From Ignavibacteriota bacterium (lineage in GTDB: Bacteria; Bacteroidota; Ignavibacteria; UBA10030; UBA6906), in assembly GCA_016707525.1 (NCBI GenBank), contig JADJHP010000003.1:372001-436000 (forward strand): 64,000 nt of DNA, given 5' to 3'. Made by a program: the position numbers and the translations under genes. The notes under the pieces are model-generated. The model saw only the letters and a program-made list of their open reading frames with translations, was not told the origin of the DNA and did not search any database. Shown here one piece after another: positions 55,222-63,999 of the stretch; positions within the stretch are counted from its first letter, which is position 1, and each line of letters opens with the position of its first letter.

Positions 55222-56877
55222 TCATAATGGCCCCACATTCTTACCGTGACAATCCACACATTGGTGTGACGTACCTGCGAACCGCCATTGCGCCAGTGGT
55301 GCATCCTTGCCACCCGGGCCATGGCACAGGGAACAGGTCACCCCGACGTGTTTCCCCGTCAGCGGAAACGGCGTGCGCTCGTGACCGAACTGCACCTCGT
55401 TCCATGACCGGGGAGAATGGCACTCGATGCACCCTTTCTGCACGATGCGGTCGAACTGGCCGCGGTGAACGTCCTTATGACACTCTTTGCACGCCGGCAT
55501 CTGGTCCCAGTGGAAACGCCTCACGGACCTTCCGTTGATGCTCGTGCGTGTGTGACATTCTGCGCAGGCGACCGCCGCATGTGATCCGATGAGCGGAAAT
55601 CCGGAGGCCCGGTGATCGGCAACGGTGTAGGCAGGAGGGATGAACGCCCGCTCGGTGTGGCACCGTTCACACGCCGTGCGCCCTGCAGCCGTCGTGAACT
55701 GCTTTTCATGTGTGTCCAGATGGCAATCATCGCATTCGTAGCGCGTCTGGCGCTGTGACAGCGAAGCCTTTATCGACTGCTGGGGGGCATTACCGTGGCA
55801 CTTCGCGCATTGTGCGGCCTTGTGGGCATCCCGCAACGCGAACCGGGTTTCACCATGATCGAACGTCATTGCCTTCCCATCCTTCCAACCACTCTCCACA
55901 TGACATTCCTCGCAACGCTTCGTCGTACCATCCGGCACGAACTTGCCGCGGTGAGGATCGGCGTGACAGTCCACGCACTTCCCGAACTCTTTGATCACGA
56001 ACCGCGCACTCCCGGTCTCCCGGCCTCGATGACACCGCTCACAGAGAGTTGTCGCGTGCTTTCCCCGCAACGGAAAACGGGTCGTACTATGATCGAAATG
56101 CGCTGCAACACCCGAGCTCCAACCGGCGGTCGAATGACAGCTCTCGCACGACTTCTTGAATTTTCCTGCGTGCGGGTCCTTGTGACACGACGAGCACGAG
56201 GCGAACTTCAGTCCGGTATACGCGATCACCCCACCGGGAGAAGGGGCGCGATGGCATTTGCTGCACTCCACTTTCTCATGCCGGCCTGTGAGTGCGAACC
56301 GTGTCCGATCGTGGGAGAATCCCGTCGGAGGTTTCCAGCTCTCCTGGCCGTGACATGTGGTGCAGGCCTTGGTGAACTGGCCTCCGTGATGATCCTTGTG
56401 GCAACTCAGGCATTCTCTCCCGAGGCCGAGGAACGTCCCCGCTTTCATTCTGGCGGTATTGCTCCGGATGCGTTCCTCACGGACATTGGACGGCCGGTGA
56501 CACGCGACGCAGGCGTTGCGCGCGTGCTTCCCCGTCAGGGTGAACCCTGCTCTCTCGTGATCGAAATGCGTCGTATCGAACCGTACGATGCTGAACCCCC
56601 GTCCGTGGTGTTCCTTGTGGCATTCCACGCACTTGTGGGAGCGGAGGCCCCCATGGAGGCCGGCACGGCGCGACATCCGGTCCGCGATGTCCGTATGACA
56701 GCCGAGACATTTCTCATTGTCGATGTTCTTGCCGAGGCTGTGGCATGTCGTGCATTTGTCCATGCCTTCCAGGGATGCGTGCGCGGTCGACAGCTCGCCC
56801 GGAGAGATCTGAGCCCGGACGGACGCGGTGGACAGAACGACCACGACGCAAAGAAAGCCCCCGAACAGAGTTCTCAT
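55222..56877 (-). CDS. Multiheme c-type cytochrome with 20 CxxCH motifs
   Basis: A 551-residue exported cytochrome. ATG 56877 gives a signal peptide (FGGFLCVVVVLSTASVRA). Twenty CxxCH motifs are counted, from 'CTTCH' near the N-terminus to 'CVDCH' close to the end. Many are preceded by 'FDHERAGFTLTGKH' or 'FSHDRTRFALTGRH' segments whose His could be distal heme ligands, and followed by 'KDHHGGQF' or 'DPHRGKF'. The arrangement resembles the 31-heme protein but without strict 74-residue units. It lies one base after the stop of the b-type cytochrome gene and 38 bp before the 31-heme gene, so it probably passes electrons between them in the periplasm. Confidence 0.93.
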   Translation of the reverse strand: MRTLFGGFLCVVVVLSTASVRAQISPGELSTAHASLEGMDKCTTCHSLGKNIDNEKCLGCHTDIADRMSRRAGLHGGLRSHKCVECHKEHHGRGFSIVRFDTTHFDHERAGFTLTGKHARNACVACHRPSNVREERIRSNTARMKAGTFLGLGRECLSCHKDHHGGQFTKACTTCHGQESWKPPTGFSHDRTRFALTGRHEKVECSKCHRAPSPGGVIAYTGLKFASCSSCHKDPHAGKFKKSCESCHSTAGWSSGVAAHFDHSTTRFPLRGKHATTLCERCHRGRETGSARFVIKEFGKCVDCHADPHRGKFVPDGTTKRCEECHVESGWKDGKAMTFDHGETRFALRDAHKAAQCAKCHGNAPQQSIKASLSQRQTRYECDDCHLDTHEKQFTTAAGRTACERCHTERAFIPPAYTVADHRASGFPLIGSHAAVACAECHTRTSINGRSVRRFHWDQMPACKECHKDVHRGQFDRIVQKGCIECHSPRSWNEVQFGHERTPFPLTGKHVGVTCSLCHGPGGKDAPLAQWRFAGTSHQCVDCHGKNVGPL

Positions 56878-56878
56878 G

Positions 56879-57751
56879 TCACCATATCCACCAATAGCCG
56901 AACGCCACAGCCACCCCAACGTGAAGGAAAAGGATCACGAACATCACGATCGTGAACGGGAGATGGATCACATGCCAGAGATGGAAGATCCGGCGCGACT
57001 GTTCGAGCATCTCCACCCGTCGCCGGAGGACCGAGCGCCGCAGCGCGAGATGGGAGAGCCGTGCAAGGAGCTGGCCGGAGATGCGCGACCGCTCTAGTTC
57101 CTGGCGGAATATGCGGAGCTGGCGGCGGCGGTGCAGATCGAAGGTGAGACCATCCAGCAGGACACCCAGCATCCCGGTGTGCCGCTTGCTTTCGCGTGAA
57201 TGTACCGTAGCCTCCATCCGGTCCAGATCTGCCTGCGACAGGCCGCTCGTTTCCAGAAGGGTCTGACGCAGTGCCTCACTCTCACGCGTCATCTCTCCTT
57301 CGGTCATTTCCTGCCCCTGCATCGTCTTTGGGATCTGAATGTAGAGATAACGCCCGATGACGCCGCTGGCAACGACGGCAAGCATGCTCCAGACGCTCAC
57401 AGCCACGAGGCCGCCAAACTTGAAGGTCGTATGGTATATGATGAGGGAAGGGCCGAGCAGGCAGAGGAAGATGTGGACCGACAGGTATGTCCGGATGGGG
57501 CCGGCATTCCTGAGGAACGACAGGCGCTTTCGTGAGGCGTACATCCCCACGCCGCTCATGATCATCAGCGATCCAACGATCCCGTACCCGTGGCTTTCCA
57601 CGCCCGAGGGCTTGAGTTCTTCATAGTGCGGGTGGAACGGACGCTCGGCTTCGGGGGTTGTGTAGTAGTCACAGCCCCGCAAGCCGATCGCAAGCGGGAT
57701 CAGCAGGCCAAGTGCAACAAGAACGACAACGAACAGGACGTGGGCTCTCAC
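56879..57751 (-). CDS. Membrane b-type cytochrome (cytochrome b561/NarI-like)
   Basis: A 290-residue inner-membrane protein. GTG 57751 is chosen because AAGG lies six bases upstream; a TTG at 57787 is the other option. About five hydrophobic helices carry His residues fit for heme b: 'SHGYGIVGSLMIMSGVGMY', 'LSVHIFLCLLGPSLIIYHTTF', 'FHLWHVIHLPFTIVMFVILFLHVGVAV'. A long basic helical loop (about residues 150-250) lies in the cytoplasm. It is the first gene of the cluster, next to the 20-heme cytochrome. It could take electrons from quinol or from the FAD/Fe-S protein and hand them to periplasmic hemes. The precise family is uncertain. Confidence 0.82.
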   Translation of the reverse strand: MRAHVLFVVVLVALGLLIPLAIGLRGCDYYTTPEAERPFHPHYEELKPSGVESHGYGIVGSLMIMSGVGMYASRKRLSFLRNAGPIRTYLSVHIFLCLLGPSLIIYHTTFKFGGLVAVSVWSMLAVVASGVIGRYLYIQIPKTMQGQEMTEGEMTRESEALRQTLLETSGLSQADLDRMEATVHSRESKRHTGMLGVLLDGLTFDLHRRRQLRIFRQELERSRISGQLLARLSHLALRRSVLRRRVEMLEQSRRIFHLWHVIHLPFTIVMFVILFLHVGVAVAFGYWWIW

Positions 57752-57884
57752 CGGATACCTTATTGTGCTCGACGACGATGCAATCAATCGATTTGCTTCG
57801 TGAAAATCAATAAATCGGCACGCCTAACTTCAGATTAGTCAGAGAATTAGTATCTTACAGCATTCACTCTAGGGCCGATACCGT

Positions 57885-58601
57885 ATGGACAAGCGCGTCA
57901 TCCTTTTCACCGTTCTCAGTGCCATTTTTCTGACGGCGCTCATCCTCGCCGAAACCACGGGTGGCAAATTGATCCAGATGGCCCTTGGTAACGGCATCGT
58001 GTTCACGCTGACGATGGGGGTTATCCCCTTTCCGATCACGTTCATCGTCACCGACATCATCAACGAGTACTACGGGCGCACAGGCATCCGTTTCATCACC
58101 CTCCTCGGGATGGTGATGGTCCTGTTCGCGCTCGTGCTCCTCCAGGTCGAGATGGCGATCCCGGCTGCCGCCATCTCTCCGGTGCCCGATGTCGCCTTCA
58201 ATACCGTGTTCGGCGTTTCCGCACGGATCATCCTCGGGTCGCTGACCGCCTACGTCATTGGCCAGTTCGTGGACATCGCCGTCTTCCACGAGATCCGGAA
58301 GCGCACGAAGGGCTCGATGCTCTGGTTGCGCGCTACAGGCTCGACCGTCGTCTCACAACTCATCGATTCGTTCGTCGTGCTGTTCATCGCATTCTACGGC
58401 CCGTTGTCCGCGAGCCAGATTTTTTCGATCGGCCTCACCAATTATCTCTATAAATTCGCGATCGCGATCGCCATCACTCCACTGCTCTATCTCGTTCACG
58501 CGGGTGTCGACCGATACCTCGGGCACGAACTGTCAGCGGCAATGGCGAAAGACGCACACCCCGCGCCTTCCGGGCAGCAGCAACGGCCCGGGAATGCGTG
58601 A
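57885..58601 (+). CDS. yhhQ: Queuosine precursor transporter (YhhQ/QueT-like)
   Basis: A 238-residue inner-membrane protein with six helices. Family features: 'ILAETTGGKLIQMALGNGIVFTLTMGVIPFPITFIVTDIINEYYG' near the N-terminus, where 'FPITFIVTDIINEYYG' is the hallmark, and 'GSTVVSQLIDSFVVLFIAFYG' in the C-terminal half. It should import the modified-base precursor preQ0 or preQ1 for tRNA queuosine. The start, ATG 57885, is the first in frame. It diverges from the cytochrome cluster and is followed by a lipoprotein gene 28 bp downstream. Confidence 0.93.
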   Translation: MDKRVILFTVLSAIFLTALILAETTGGKLIQMALGNGIVFTLTMGVIPFPITFIVTDIINEYYGRTGIRFITLLGMVMVLFALVLLQVEMAIPAAAISPVPDVAFNTVFGVSARIILGSLTAYVIGQFVDIAVFHEIRKRTKGSMLWLRATGSTVVSQLIDSFVVLFIAFYGPLSASQIFSIGLTNYLYKFAIAIAITPLLYLVHAGVDRYLGHELSAAMAKDAHPAPSGQQQRPGNA

Positions 58602-58629
58602 TCTGCCACATCTGAATGGTGCCTGCATC

Positions 58630-59064
58630 ATGACACGTATGATCCCGATGCTTCTTCTGGGAGCACTCCTCACCGGATGCGCTTCCTCATTCCAGCCCGT
58701 GACGGACTCCCTCCGTGCCTCTACCGACCTCTCCACGGCGGTCCTCCACGTCCCGAACACCATCAGGTTCCGGTCCCTCAACACGCTGGTGCCGATCGAC
58801 ACCACGACCCCGTTCCGGAACGATGGCCATCTGTATCTTGTCCTGGCGAAAAGCGATACCGGCCGCATCGCTGCACAGGGGCCCACGTGGCTCCTCGTTG
58901 ATTTCGGCAGGGGCATCACCCTTCGCTTCGACCGTGCCAGCACGGGCGACTACCAGATGCCCGGGTGGGGGACGATCTCCGTGCACGGGGAGCGCTTCGA
59001 CATGCAGCTCGGCATGCTCAGCGGCAAGGAGATCCCACTGCTCGTGGAACCCCTTCACCCCTGA
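58630..59064 (+). CDS. Small lipoprotein of unknown function
   Basis: A 144-residue protein with a lipobox: MTRMIPMLLLGALLTGCASS, Cys at about residue 17. The mature part is beta-rich ('LYLVLAKSDTGRIAAQGPTWLLVDFG'). The frame extends far upstream inside yhhQ, but ATG 58630 gives the signal peptide and follows the yhhQ stop closely. I do not recognise the family. It converges on the histidine kinase gene with only five bases between the two stops. Confidence 0.75.
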   Translation: MTRMIPMLLLGALLTGCASSFQPVTDSLRASTDLSTAVLHVPNTIRFRSLNTLVPIDTTTPFRNDGHLYLVLAKSDTGRIAAQGPTWLLVDFGRGITLRFDRASTGDYQMPGWGTISVHGERFDMQLGMLSGKEIPLLVEPLHP

Positions 59065-59069
59065 CCGCT

Positions 59070-60884
59070 TCAACGAAGCCGGAACCTGATCACAAAAGCC
59101 GTCCCCCCGGTCCGGTCCAGCGCCAGGGTGCCATGGACCTGCTTCGTCAGGCTCGTTACGAGCGTCAATCCCATCGTCGGTACCGCTTCCGGATCGAGGG
59201 AGGCCGGCAACCCCACGCCGTCGTCGCGCACCATGAATTCCGCGAACTCATCATTGAAGGGGTGGAGGGAGATGATGATGTGTCCCTTCTCCCTCCCCTG
59301 GAACGCGTGTTTCAGGGCGTTCGAGATGAGTTCGTTCACGATCAGCCCGCACGGCACCGCAACGTCGATGCCGATCGACACATGATCGCTCTCCACCTCA
59401 TAGGTGATCCCGGGGCGGGTCACCAACCGCATGAGTTGTCCCGCAAGCCGTGAGATATAGTCGCCGAAGTCGATCCCCGCCAGATCCCCCGCGCTGTACA
59501 ACTGCTCATGCACCATTGCCATGGAGCGGATGCGATTCTGGCTCTCGATCAATGCCTCACGGAGGACCGGATCAACGAACTCCTGCGCCTGCAGGGAGAG
59601 CAGGCTGTTGATGACCTGCAGGTTGTTCTTCACGCGATGATGGACCTCTTTCAACAGGACGTCTTTCTCACGGAGCGACTGTGTGAGGCCCTTCTCGGCA
59701 TTCTTGATCGCCGTGACGTCGGTCGTGACGCAGAGCACGCACACCGAGGTGGTCCGCGAGAAAGTGAACGGGATCTTGATGGAATGCAACGTGCGCTCGG
59801 AGCCGTCGGCCGCCACGGCACTGGACTCCGGAACGAACCGTGGTACGCCGGACCGCAACACCTCCTGGTCTTCGGCGCGGTAGCGCGACACTTCCGCGTC
59901 AGTCAGGCCGAGTGCAGATTCGTCCGCGCCCTGGATCTCTTCGACGGTCTTCCCGTAGAACTCCGCGAAGGCGGCATTCACCATCAGGAAGCGTCCGTTC
60001 GCGTCCTTGACGAAGATAAGGTTCGGGACGAGGTCGATGATCTGGCGCTGGCGCTCCTCGCTGATACGCAGTGCTTCTTCCGTCCGGCGATGCTCGATCA
60101 CTTCGGCTTCCAACTCACCGGTGCGGACGGCCACGCGATCTTCCAGGTCGCGATTCACCTCGCCCAGTTCATGCTGCGCGGCCGTCAGGCGGTCCAGCAT
60201 GGCGTTGAATGCCTCAGCGAGTTCGCCGACCTCACCTCCCGGTCCCACCGGTGCGCGCACCGTGAGATTCCCTTCGCGCACCGCATGCGCAGCGCCGGCC
60301 ATCGTTTCCAGGTGGGAGGTCACGACGCCGCTGACGCCGATGACGAGCATAAGCTCCACAAGGAGCACCCCGAAGATCACCAATGCCGTCTCGCTTCGTA
60401 TGCGGGCTCCTTCCTGCCGGATGGCCTCCCGTGAAAAGCCCATGTGGAGGGTGCCGATCACCTCATCATGATGGATGATCGCTGTTTGGGTCTGCCAGAT
60501 CCGGCCCCTGTCCATCTCCCGCCCATCGAGCGGTGTATGCCTGTAGTCACAGCGCTCGGCGTCCGCCTTGCCCACGGAGCCCCGCACCACTCCCTTCTGG
60601 TCGGTGACGACGGCGTAGACCAGGTCGGGACTCAACTGCGCCGTGCGGAGTCCCGTGGCGATCTGTTCGGAATCCGAGAACACGAGGGCGGGAAGCACGC
60701 TCGCCGCGGTCATGGTGCTGACGACACGGGCCTTTGCGATGAGCGCCCGCGTCCCCTGCTGCTCGATGCTCGCCGGGATGAATACCAGGAAGAAGCCTGA
60801 GATCAGCAGGAACACCACTGCCGTCGGGATGACGAATCGCCACCGCAACGGGAGGCGCCGGAGCAGGGACGGGGTCAGGTTCAT
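59070..60884 (-). CDS. PAS/HisKA_2 sensor histidine kinase
   Basis: A 604-residue kinase. A helix at about 17-37 is followed by a CHASE8-like periplasmic domain to about 160, a second helix (about 167-188), HAMP ('AHAVREGNLTVRAPVGPGGEVGELAEAFNAML', 199-230), a coiled coil and a PAS domain (about 280-395). The histidine box 'KEVHHRVKNNLQVINSLLSLQ' (His415/416) is of the HisKA_2 type. The ATPase domain has the N-box 'VNELISNALKHAF' and G-box 'VRDDGVGLP'. Kinases of this type often signal to stand-alone receivers; none is encoded here. The ATG overlaps the stop of the YfiR-like gene. Confidence 0.93.
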   Translation of the reverse strand: MNLTPSLLRRLPLRWRFVIPTAVVFLLISGFFLVFIPASIEQQGTRALIAKARVVSTMTAASVLPALVFSDSEQIATGLRTAQLSPDLVYAVVTDQKGVVRGSVGKADAERCDYRHTPLDGREMDRGRIWQTQTAIIHHDEVIGTLHMGFSREAIRQEGARIRSETALVIFGVLLVELMLVIGVSGVVTSHLETMAGAAHAVREGNLTVRAPVGPGGEVGELAEAFNAMLDRLTAAQHELGEVNRDLEDRVAVRTGELEAEVIEHRRTEEALRISEERQRQIIDLVPNLIFVKDANGRFLMVNAAFAEFYGKTVEEIQGADESALGLTDAEVSRYRAEDQEVLRSGVPRFVPESSAVAADGSERTLHSIKIPFTFSRTTSVCVLCVTTDVTAIKNAEKGLTQSLREKDVLLKEVHHRVKNNLQVINSLLSLQAQEFVDPVLREALIESQNRIRSMAMVHEQLYSAGDLAGIDFGDYISRLAGQLMRLVTRPGITYEVESDHVSIGIDVAVPCGLIVNELISNALKHAFQGREKGHIIISLHPFNDEFAEFMVRDDGVGLPASLDPEAVPTMGLTLVTSLTKQVHGTLALDRTGGTAFVIRFRLR

Positions 60885-61498
60885 TCGCCGATGACCTCCG
60901 CGATATGGAGGACGCGGGAACTCAGATCGAGACCGGCGCGCCGCGCCGCGGGCAGATTCACGAGGATGGCCGCCCTTCCGCCCCTGCGGGCGACGCCGAG
61001 CGGGATGCCTTCGTTGACATAGTCCGCAACCCCGGTGAATGCAGGGATCTGCTGTGCCGAGCAGATGTCGCAGAGGGATTGAAGATCGACCGAACGCAAC
61101 GGGGCAACGTACAGAATGCGCACTTTCTTCTCACGCAACAGTTGTTCCGTTGCAGCACGCCCCTCCCATGGGATCCGGACGATCTGTGCCGGGCCTGCAG
61201 AGGCCCACTCGGCATGCGAGAGAAGCTCCTCCACCTCGTCCGCCGCACTCGCGGAGGCCCGGTACCGTTCCTGGTACAGAATGCCAATGGTCAGGCCGGC
61301 GCTCGCCCTTCCATCCATGGCGCGGTCAAAGGAGAACAACCGCACCATCAGCTCCACCTGAACATCGAGCGGGACGCTCATCTCCTGCGCCGCCACGGTC
61401 ATGGCGGCGGCCAGGCCGGCCATGAGGAGCGCTCCGGCTCCCACACGGCACAGCCGGCACATCATCCTGACAGTATGTCGGATCCGGCACATCACCAT
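60881..61498 (-). CDS. YfiR/DUF4154-family periplasmic protein
   Basis: A 205-residue protein with a signal peptide (GALLMAGLAAAMTVAAQ). The domain 'VELMVRLFSFDRAMDG', 'RILYVAPLRSVDLQSLCDICSAQQIPAFTGVADYVNEGIPLGV' and 'AAILVNLPAARRAGLDLSSRVLHIAEVI' matches DUF4154, the YfiR-like periplasmic family, which binds and inhibits membrane partners in other bacteria. Several start codons are close (61498, 61465); all keep the signal. It lies between the TonB receptor (overlap of seven bases) and the kinase (ATGA overlap), so it may pass an envelope signal to the kinase. Confidence 0.88.
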   Translation of the reverse strand: MVMCRIRHTVRMMCRLCRVGAGALLMAGLAAAMTVAAQEMSVPLDVQVELMVRLFSFDRAMDGRASAGLTIGILYQERYRASASAADEVEELLSHAEWASAGPAQIVRIPWEGRAATEQLLREKKVRILYVAPLRSVDLQSLCDICSAQQIPAFTGVADYVNEGIPLGVARRGGRAAILVNLPAARRAGLDLSSRVLHIAEVIGE

Positions 61499-63456
61499 CG
61501 AACGACCGCCTTCATCCCCAGCGTCCTGCCATCCTGTATGATCCTGTCCTGCCGGTGTTCCAGCCCGCCGGGATACGAAACACTCGCATCAAGGATGTTC
61601 CGTGCGGCAAAGCAAAGGTCCACGCGTCCGCCGATGCGCAGAACATTGAAGAACGCATTGACCACGACCGCAGCATCGGTCTCTGCCCCTGCGAGGGTCC
61701 ACCGCCCCGATTCATACCGGGCTCTGACCGCGACCTCACATCGCTCCAGAAACTTCACGCTGGCACTGAGTCCGATGATGGTGCGCGGCGAGTTGACCAG
61801 TGCGGGTCGCAGGCCAAGGCCTTCGCCGTACTGCGTCCCGACGGTCAGTGATGCGGTATGCCCCGCGGGCATCCGGGTGATCATCTCTGCTTCGATGCCA
61901 CGGGCGTGCACCGAACCGATATTCCGATGCTGGCCGACCGCTTCCGCCTGCAGCGTCGTTTGCTCGATGAGATCCCACATACTATACTGGTACACGGACA
62001 GTAAGGCATAGGTCACGGTGCTGAGGCGTTGCTCCGCCGACAGCTCAAAGGTCCGCACGCGCTCCGGACGCAGAGAAGGATTGCTGACGAGGCCGTTCCC
62101 TTCTTCGTAGTACAGCTCGTAGACGCTCGGTGCACGGAATGCCTCACCGTACAATGCCTTGATGGTCGTGCGCGAGCCGGGGTTGGCCACCAGCGTGAGG
62201 CGTGGAGAGAGCAACCACCCCGACACACTATGGTGGTCGGCGCGCAATGCAAGAGAAAGCGATACCTCGGGTATCATCTGGTAGGTATCCTGGACGAAGA
62301 GCGAGGCAACATCGAAAGGTGCATTGCGCGAGTAGTCATAGATCTCCTCCGTCCACACGCGGTAATCCGCCCTGGGGTTGTGCCTGAACTCGATCCCTGC
62401 ATCGAACCTGTTGGCTTCATGGGTATCCCATTGCACATGAACCCGGCCGGTCCACCACCGTCCCGAGGAGCCATCGAACTGGAGATACTCGTAGGGATAG
62501 ACCCCTCCGTAGTCGTAGCCATCGTACGAGAGCCTGCCGGAAAGACGGAAGGACGGTGAGAATTCGTGTGCATATTCCATCTGCGCTGCCCAACGGCGGT
62601 CCTCCGTGCGAGCGCGACTGTCACCGAACGTCGTTTCGTAGGATGCGGTGGGGATCCGTTTGGTTCTGTTGGAGAAGACACCCATCACGGTGAGGTCACC
62701 GAACGACAAACGCGCAGTGGCACCGATCGACTGTTCCCGATCGGCATCCCGGGCGACACCGTCATGCGTTTCGGGGGCATCGAATTCCGGGAAGTAGAGA
62801 TCGAACCCGCGGCGGTCCACCCATGATCCGGAGAGCACGGCATCCACCCCGCTGGAGGTCTGCGTGCCATACACCACCGAGCCCCGGGCATATGCACCGG
62901 AGCCATACTCCCCGGAAGCTTCGACGCCATTCACTTCGGCGCCCGTCTTGCCGATGATGTTGATGACCGCGAGCATGGCATTGGCGCCGTAGAGGGGCGA
63001 ACCGGGCCCACGCACGATCTCCACGCGCTCGACGCTATTGAGGTCCGGTGAGAAATCAAAACCGAGTGCGGAGGAGGAATACAGATTGTCATTCATGACG
63101 TGGCCGTTCCACAACAGGAGGATACGATTGTTGTAGTCGGTTGGCCGGCCGAATCCCCGTACACCCACATACTCGTAGTTCCTGTCATCGGTCACATAGA
63201 AGCTGCGCACATGCGACAGGAGTTCGGCGAGGGTGCGGATCTGGAACCGGGCAATGTCGTCCGCAGCGATGATCGAGACGGATGCAGGTGCTTCACGGGC
63301 AAGCTGGGAGTAGAGCGACGCGGTGCTGACGCGGACGGAGAGGAGTTCATCGAGCGACTGCACCCCCTCATCTGCCGGAGGGGCCTGGGCGAAAGCCGAT
63401 CCGAGGCCGGACAACACCACCCCGAACAGCAGAATGACAATTGCAGAATGGTGCAT
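61492..63456 (-). CDS. TonB-dependent outer-membrane receptor
   Basis: A 654-residue protein with a signal peptide (IVILLFGVVLSGLGSAFA). The plug domain has 'SVSIIAADDIARFQIRTLAELL', 'RILLLWNGHVMND' and 'VERVEIVRGPGSPLYGANAMLAVINII', the last being a TonB-receptor hallmark. The 22-strand barrel follows ('RLTLVANPGSRTTIKALYGEAFRAPSVYELYY') and ends in 'GMKAVVRW'. It is smaller than SusC proteins, has no SusC N-terminal extension, and no SusD is present. First gene of a receptor-YfiR-kinase operon. Ligand unknown. Confidence 0.93.
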   Translation of the reverse strand: MHHSAIVILLFGVVLSGLGSAFAQAPPADEGVQSLDELLSVRVSTASLYSQLAREAPASVSIIAADDIARFQIRTLAELLSHVRSFYVTDDRNYEYVGVRGFGRPTDYNNRILLLWNGHVMNDNLYSSSALGFDFSPDLNSVERVEIVRGPGSPLYGANAMLAVINIIGKTGAEVNGVEASGEYGSGAYARGSVVYGTQTSSGVDAVLSGSWVDRRGFDLYFPEFDAPETHDGVARDADREQSIGATARLSFGDLTVMGVFSNRTKRIPTASYETTFGDSRARTEDRRWAAQMEYAHEFSPSFRLSGRLSYDGYDYGGVYPYEYLQFDGSSGRWWTGRVHVQWDTHEANRFDAGIEFRHNPRADYRVWTEEIYDYSRNAPFDVASLFVQDTYQMIPEVSLSLALRADHHSVSGWLLSPRLTLVANPGSRTTIKALYGEAFRAPSVYELYYEEGNGLVSNPSLRPERVRTFELSAEQRLSTVTYALLSVYQYSMWDLIEQTTLQAEAVGQHRNIGSVHARGIEAEMITRMPAGHTASLTVGTQYGEGLGLRPALVNSPRTIIGLSASVKFLERCEVAVRARYESGRWTLAGAETDAAVVVNAFFNVLRIGGRVDLCFAARNILDASVSYPGGLEHRQDRIIQDGRTLGMKAVVRW

Positions 63457-63618
63457 GGAAGTGCAATCCGTTGACGTCTATGACCGTGTGGCGTTCTCCC
63501 GAAAGGCTCAGTTCGGGGCGTCTCAGCACGGTGGCGGATCCATCCGCGCAGAGTCCGTACACTACTTTCCTGCAACATCCACGCCATCCGATCCCCCGAA
63601 AATGCCTCAGAATAGCGC

Positions 63619-63645
63619 AAAAAAAGGCCGGGATTTCTCCCGGCC
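63619..63645 (-). terminator. Rho-independent terminator of the glycosyltransferase gene
   Basis: An 8-bp perfect stem GGCCGGGA / TCCCGGCC (63626-63633 with 63638-63645) with loop TTTC is followed on the minus strand by seven T. It lies 37 bp after the glycosyltransferase stop and before the TonB receptor gene. Confidence 0.85.
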
Positions 63646-63681
63646 TGCACAATATCAGCCATTCATTCAAAAATCAGCCGA

Positions 63682-63999
63682 TTAGCACCGCGTGACCTCT
63701 TTATATATGGCTTCCGTCTTCGCAGCAACGTGCTTCCACAGGAACTTGCCGGCGATGTGCTCCTTCAGCTTCGTGTCTTTCGCCGTACGGAGCGCAACCT
63801 CGATCCCCTGCCTGATGGATCCCTCGTCATCCGGCTCAACGTAGGTCGCCATTGCACCGAAGTAGTCCCTGGTGCCGCCATGCGGCGTGATCACGATCTT
63901 TGCTCCCGCGAGTCCGGCCTCGAGCGCAGCGATGCCCGGGGTCTCAAAGAGCGACGGAAGGGCGAAGACCTCGCAGGCAGCGTATGCCGATGCGAGCAT
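63682..63999 (-). CDS. Group 1 glycosyltransferase, C-terminal part (gene runs off the window)
   Basis: The last 105 or so residues of a GT-B glycosyltransferase (GT4-like). 'EVFALPSLFETPGIAALEAGLAGAKIVITPHGG' contains the nucleotide-sugar-binding E-x7-E motif (here in 'FETPGIAALEAG'). The rest of the gene lies beyond base 64000, so length, substrate and start cannot be judged. Its family builds surface polysaccharides or transfers sugars to lipids. Confidence 0.85.
   Translation of the reverse strand: MLASAYAACEVFALPSLFETPGIAALEAGLAGAKIVITPHGGTRDYFGAMATYVEPDDEGSIRQGIEVALRTAKDTKLKEHIAGKFLWKHVAAKTEAIYKEVTRC

Noticed and set aside
61492..63456. SusC-type glycan receptor
   Set aside because: Too short (654 residues), no SusC N-terminal domain and no SusD gene adjacent.
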